Source: Ga0077527 sp050250695 (GTDB taxonomy: Bacteria > Pseudomonadota > Gammaproteobacteria > Burkholderiales > SG8-41). From it: a DNA stretch of 25,089 nt. The DNA lies in the NCBI GenBank assembly GCA_050250695.1, contig JBFWOE010000030.1, forward strand, positions 1 through 25,089. The letters are read 5' to 3'. Positions 22,549 through 25,089 of this stretch are shown in pieces (the first letter of the stretch is position 1; the number at the start of each line of letters is the position of its first letter). The position numbers and the translations under genes are program-made. The notes below the pieces were generated by a model. The model made no database searches. It had not been told where the DNA came from and worked only from the letters and a program-made list of their open reading frames with translations.

Positions 22549-24347
22549 ATTCGCCTGCAGAAACAGCCGCCGCCTTGCCCCATCTGCCCGGGGTATACCG
22601 GATGCTGGGCAAGGGCGGCGACGTGCTCTATGTCGGCAAGGCGCTGGATTTGCGCAAGCGGGTTTCGTCCTATTTCCAGCGCAGCGAAACCCTGTCGCCC
22701 CGCATCCGGCTGATGGTGGGGCAGGTGGTCAGCATCGAAACGACCGTCACGCGCTCCGAGTCGGAAGCGTTGCTGCTCGAAAACAACCTGATCAAGTCGC
22801 TGGCGCCACGCTACAACATCCTTTTCCGCGACGACAAATCCTATCCGTACCTGGTGCTGACCGGGCACCGTTTCCCGCGCCTGGGTTTTTTCCGCGGCAA
22901 TCCCGATCGTCAGAACCGCCATTTCGGCCCATTCCCCAATGCCGGTGCCGTGCGTGAAAGCATGCAGTTGCTGCAGAAAGTGTTCCGGCTGCGCACCTGC
23001 GAGGACAGCGTGTTTGCGCACCGTTCACGGCCCTGCCTGCTGCACCAGATCCATCGCTGCACCGCGCCCTGCGTGGGGCTGATCAGCGACGGCGATTACG
23101 CGGAGGATGTGCGCAGCGCGGAACAGTTCCTCGCCGGACAGGAGGATGCGGTGTTCGACCGCCTCAGCGCGCGGATGAATGCCGCCGCGCAGGCGCTGCG
23201 TTACGAGGAGGCAGCCGTCTGCCGTGACCAGATCGGTGCGCTGCGCAAGGTGCGCGAGAGGCAGTACGTCAGCGACGAATCGGGGCGCGATGCCGACGTG
23301 ATCGCCTGCGGCAGCGCTGCCGGCATCGTTTGCGTCAACCTGGCGATGATCCGCGGGGGGCGTCATCTCGGGGACAGGAACTTTTTCCCGCAGAATGCCG
23401 ATGACGAAGGTCCGGCCCGGATCGTCGAAGCCTTCATCGCCCAGCATTATCTGCTGCAACCGGTGCCGCCGCAGATCATCGTCGGAGTAGCGATAGCAGC
23501 CGAACTGCTGCAGGAGACACTGTCGGAAAAGGCGGGCCGGCGCGTGCAGATCAGCGTCAATCCCGTCGGTCATCGCCGTGTCTGGCTGCAGATGGCGGCA
23601 AAAAACGCAGAACTCGGGGCAGGGCAGCGCAACGTACAGTTGCTGGGTGACGCCGCCCGGCTGTCCGCCCTGCAACAGGCACTGGGTCTGGCTGAATCCG
23701 TTCAGCGCATTGAATGCTTCGACATCAGCCATACCCAGGGCGAGGCGACGGTAGCCTCCTGCGTGGTCTACGACCGGGGCGCCATGCAGAACAGCGAGTA
23801 CCGGCATTTCAACATGAAGGAAGTCAAGGCAGGGGATGATTACGGCGCCATGCGCGAAGTCCTGTCGAGACGCTACAGCAGGATCATGGCCGGAGAGGGT
23901 AAGATGCCTGATCTGATCATGATCGACGGCGGGCAGGGGCAACTGGGTGTGGCCATTGACGTAATGACCGAACTGGGACTGGGACACATCCCGCTGCTCG
24001 CTGTGGCCAAGGGTGTTACCCGCAAACCGGGCATGGAACAGCTGCTGATGGGCGGGCAGGACCGGGAGCTCCGGCTGCCGCCCGATGACCCGGGACTGCA
24101 CCTGATTCAGCAAATTCGCGATGAAGCCCATCGTTTTGCGATCGAGGGCCACCGCGCGCGCCGTGCGCGCAAGCGCTCGACATCACCCCTCGAAAACATT
24201 CCGGGCATAGGCGCCAAGCGCCGGCAACGGCTGTTGACCCGCTTTGGCGGCATCCGCGGACTGGTCGCGGCCAGCGTCGACGAACTGGCGCAGGTCGAAG
24301 GCATCAGCCGTACTCTGGCCGAAAAAATCCACGACGAACTGCACTGA
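22545..24347 (+). CDS. uvrC: UvrABC excision nuclease subunit C
   Basis: Nucleotide-excision repair endonuclease that makes both cuts around a lesion, 600 residues. The GIY-YIG domain for the 3' cut is at the N-terminus (PGVYRMLGKGGDVLYVGKA). The UvrB-binding UVR motif lies near residue 210 (AQALRYEEAAVCRDQI). The RNase-H-like domain for the 5' cut has IECFDISHTQGEATVASC and DLIMIDGGQGQL. A tandem helix-hairpin-helix ends the chain (IPGIGAKRRQRLLTRFGG and VEGISRTLAEKIHDEL). All parts are intact. The start overlaps the UDG stop; pgsA begins 5 bases after the stop, a pair also seen in E. coli. Confidence 0.97.
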   Translation: MNSPAETAAALPHLPGVYRMLGKGGDVLYVGKALDLRKRVSSYFQRSETLSPRIRLMVGQVVSIETTVTRSESEALLLENNLIKSLAPRYNILFRDDKSYPYLVLTGHRFPRLGFFRGNPDRQNRHFGPFPNAGAVRESMQLLQKVFRLRTCEDSVFAHRSRPCLLHQIHRCTAPCVGLISDGDYAEDVRSAEQFLAGQEDAVFDRLSARMNAAAQALRYEEAAVCRDQIGALRKVRERQYVSDESGRDADVIACGSAAGIVCVNLAMIRGGRHLGDRNFFPQNADDEGPARIVEAFIAQHYLLQPVPPQIIVGVAIAAELLQETLSEKAGRRVQISVNPVGHRRVWLQMAAKNAELGAGQRNVQLLGDAARLSALQQALGLAESVQRIECFDISHTQGEATVASCVVYDRGAMQNSEYRHFNMKEVKAGDDYGAMREVLSRRYSRIMAGEGKMPDLIMIDGGQGQLGVAIDVMTELGLGHIPLLAVAKGVTRKPGMEQLLMGGQDRELRLPPDDPGLHLIQQIRDEAHRFAIEGHRARRARKRSTSPLENIPGIGAKRRQRLLTRFGGIRGLVAASVDELAQVEGISRTLAEKIHDELH

Positions 24348-24352
24348 AAGCA

Positions 24353-24922
24353 ATGACACTCAACTGGCCCAATGTACTGACCTGGCTGCGGATCGTGATG
24401 ATCCCGCTGTTTGTGGGCGTGTTCTATTTCGAACAGAACTGGGTGTCGCATGCCGCCCAGAACCTGATCGCCACGATCATCTTCACCGCCGCGGCCATCA
24501 CTGACTGGCTCGACGGCTGGCTGGCGCGGCGCCTGAACCAGACCTCCGCGTTCGGTGCCTTCCTTGATCCCGTCGCGGACAAACTTATGGTGGCCGCAGC
24601 GCTGATCATCCTGGTGCAGCTGGGACGGATCGACGCCATAGTCGCCCTGGTGATCATCGGACGCGAAATCGCCATTTCCGCACTGCGCGAATGGATGGCC
24701 TCGATCGGGCAGGGCAAGAGCGTGGCCGTGTCCATGGTGGGGAAAATCAAGACCGCGGCGCAGATGATCGCCATCCCGATGCTGCTGTATCACGACGCGA
24801 TCAGCGGATTCGACCCGAATTACTGGGGCACCTGGCTGATCTGGGGGGCGGCCCTGCTGACCCTGATTTCCATGGGTTATTACCTGAAAATGGCCTGGAA
24901 CACGGCCCGGGCACAGGGGTAG
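24353..24922 (+). CDS. pgsA: CDP-diacylglycerol-glycerol-3-phosphate 3-phosphatidyltransferase
   Basis: Inner-membrane enzyme making phosphatidylglycerol phosphate, first step to phosphatidylglycerol and cardiolipin; 189 residues. The CDP-alcohol phosphatidyltransferase motif is exact: D54-G55-x2-A58-R59-x8-G68-x3-D72-x3-D76. About five hydrophobic segments, starting NVLTWLRIVMIPLFVGVF. It sits between uvrC and tRNA-Gly, as in E. coli. No clear terminator follows. Confidence 0.96.
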   Translation: MTLNWPNVLTWLRIVMIPLFVGVFYFEQNWVSHAAQNLIATIIFTAAAITDWLDGWLARRLNQTSAFGAFLDPVADKLMVAAALIILVQLGRIDAIVALVIIGREIAISALREWMASIGQGKSVAVSMVGKIKTAAQMIAIPMLLYHDAISGFDPNYWGTWLIWGAALLTLISMGYYLKMAWNTARAQG

Positions 24923-24926
24923 CCGG

Positions 24927-24956
24927 TTGCGGGTGAGCGCCGGTTTGGCCTATAAT
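24927..24956 (+). promoter_or_regulatory. Promoter of tRNA-Gly
   Basis: TTGCGG (24927-24932), 18 bases, then a perfect TATAAT (24951-24956). The following discriminator is GC-rich (CCGCCGC), as in stable-RNA promoters under stringent control. The tRNA begins 25 bases after the -10. Confidence 0.75.
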
Positions 24957-24980
24957 CCGCCGCTGCATTACGCAGGCGAT

Positions 24981-25056
24981 GCGGGAGTAGCTCAGTTGGT
25001 AGAGCGCAACCTTGCCAAGGTTGAGGTCGAGAGTTCGAGACTCTTCTCCCGCTCCA
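24981..25056 (+). tRNA. tRNA-Gly (anticodon GCC)
   Basis: A complete 76-base cloverleaf: acceptor GCGGGAG pairs with CTCCCGC, the D-arm holds AGCTCAGTTGGTAGAGC, the anticodon loop is TTGCCAA with GCC reading GGC and GGU, and the T-arm has GTTCGAGAC. The CCA end is encoded. It is the usual glycine tRNA downstream of pgsA. Confidence 0.97.
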
Positions 25057-25089
25057 GATACCCGGGGAAATCGGCAGAATGTGAAGCCT

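Noticed and set aside
24923..24980. Possible terminator after pgsA (CCGG repeats at 24923-24944)
   Set aside because: The stem has only four pairs and no T-run; the stretch is better explained as the tRNA promoter.
1..25089. CRISPR, insertion sequence, phage, toxin-antitoxin or defence system
   Set aside because: No regularly spaced repeats, transposase, integrase or defence-type genes were seen on either strand.

Overview
This is a chromosomal segment from a GC-rich (about 60 % by eye) Gram-negative bacterium. The block rpoE-rseA-rseB-mucD-glutaredoxin-lepA-lepB-DUF4845-rnc-era-recO-pdxJ-acpS-nagZ, followed by a uracil-DNA glycosylase, uvrC, pgsA and tRNA-Gly, is an order typical of Proteobacteria. 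The pdxJ-acpS-nagZ run and the absence of rseC/mucC favour Betaproteobacteria. This placement is inferred from gene order and was not checked by a search. No insertion sequence, prophage, CRISPR array or rRNA was seen.

Left part (1-3394): an ABC importer of the nitrate/sulfonate/taurine type. It has a solute-binding protein cut by the window edge, a permease and an ATPase, followed by a DUF971 zinc-site protein. The binding protein carries a C-terminal extension resembling NosL, the copper chaperone of nitrous oxide reductase. A 44-residue membrane-peptide ORF lies on the minus strand at 3407-3541.

Middle part (3647-10238): a 1193-residue flavin/iron-sulfur oxidoreductase whose layout looks like an NfnB (GltD-like) plus NfnA (PyrK-like) fusion with an extra N-terminal region. 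It converges on an omega-amino acid:pyruvate aminotransferase on the minus strand. The aminotransferase is divergent from an osmoprotectant importer in which binding protein and permease are one chain, with no ATPase gene nearby.

Right part (10239-25056): a 191-base regulatory gap with a sigma-E-like promoter, a second -10 element, an inverted repeat and a leader hairpin precedes the envelope-stress module rpoE-rseA-rseB-mucD. Housekeeping genes follow on the same strand: translation (lepA), protein export (lepB), RNA processing and ribosome assembly (rnc, era), recombination (recO), vitamin B6 (pdxJ), fatty-acid carrier activation (acpS), cell-wall recycling (nagZ), DNA repair (a family 5 UDG and uvrC) and phospholipid synthesis (pgsA). 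Many neighbours overlap by 4 bases (ATGA), suggesting coupled translation. The window ends with tRNA-Gly(GCC) behind its own strong promoter.

The most unusual items are the NosL-like extension on the binding protein, the Nfn-like fusion enzyme, the antisense membrane peptide, and the structured leaders of rpoE and lepA.
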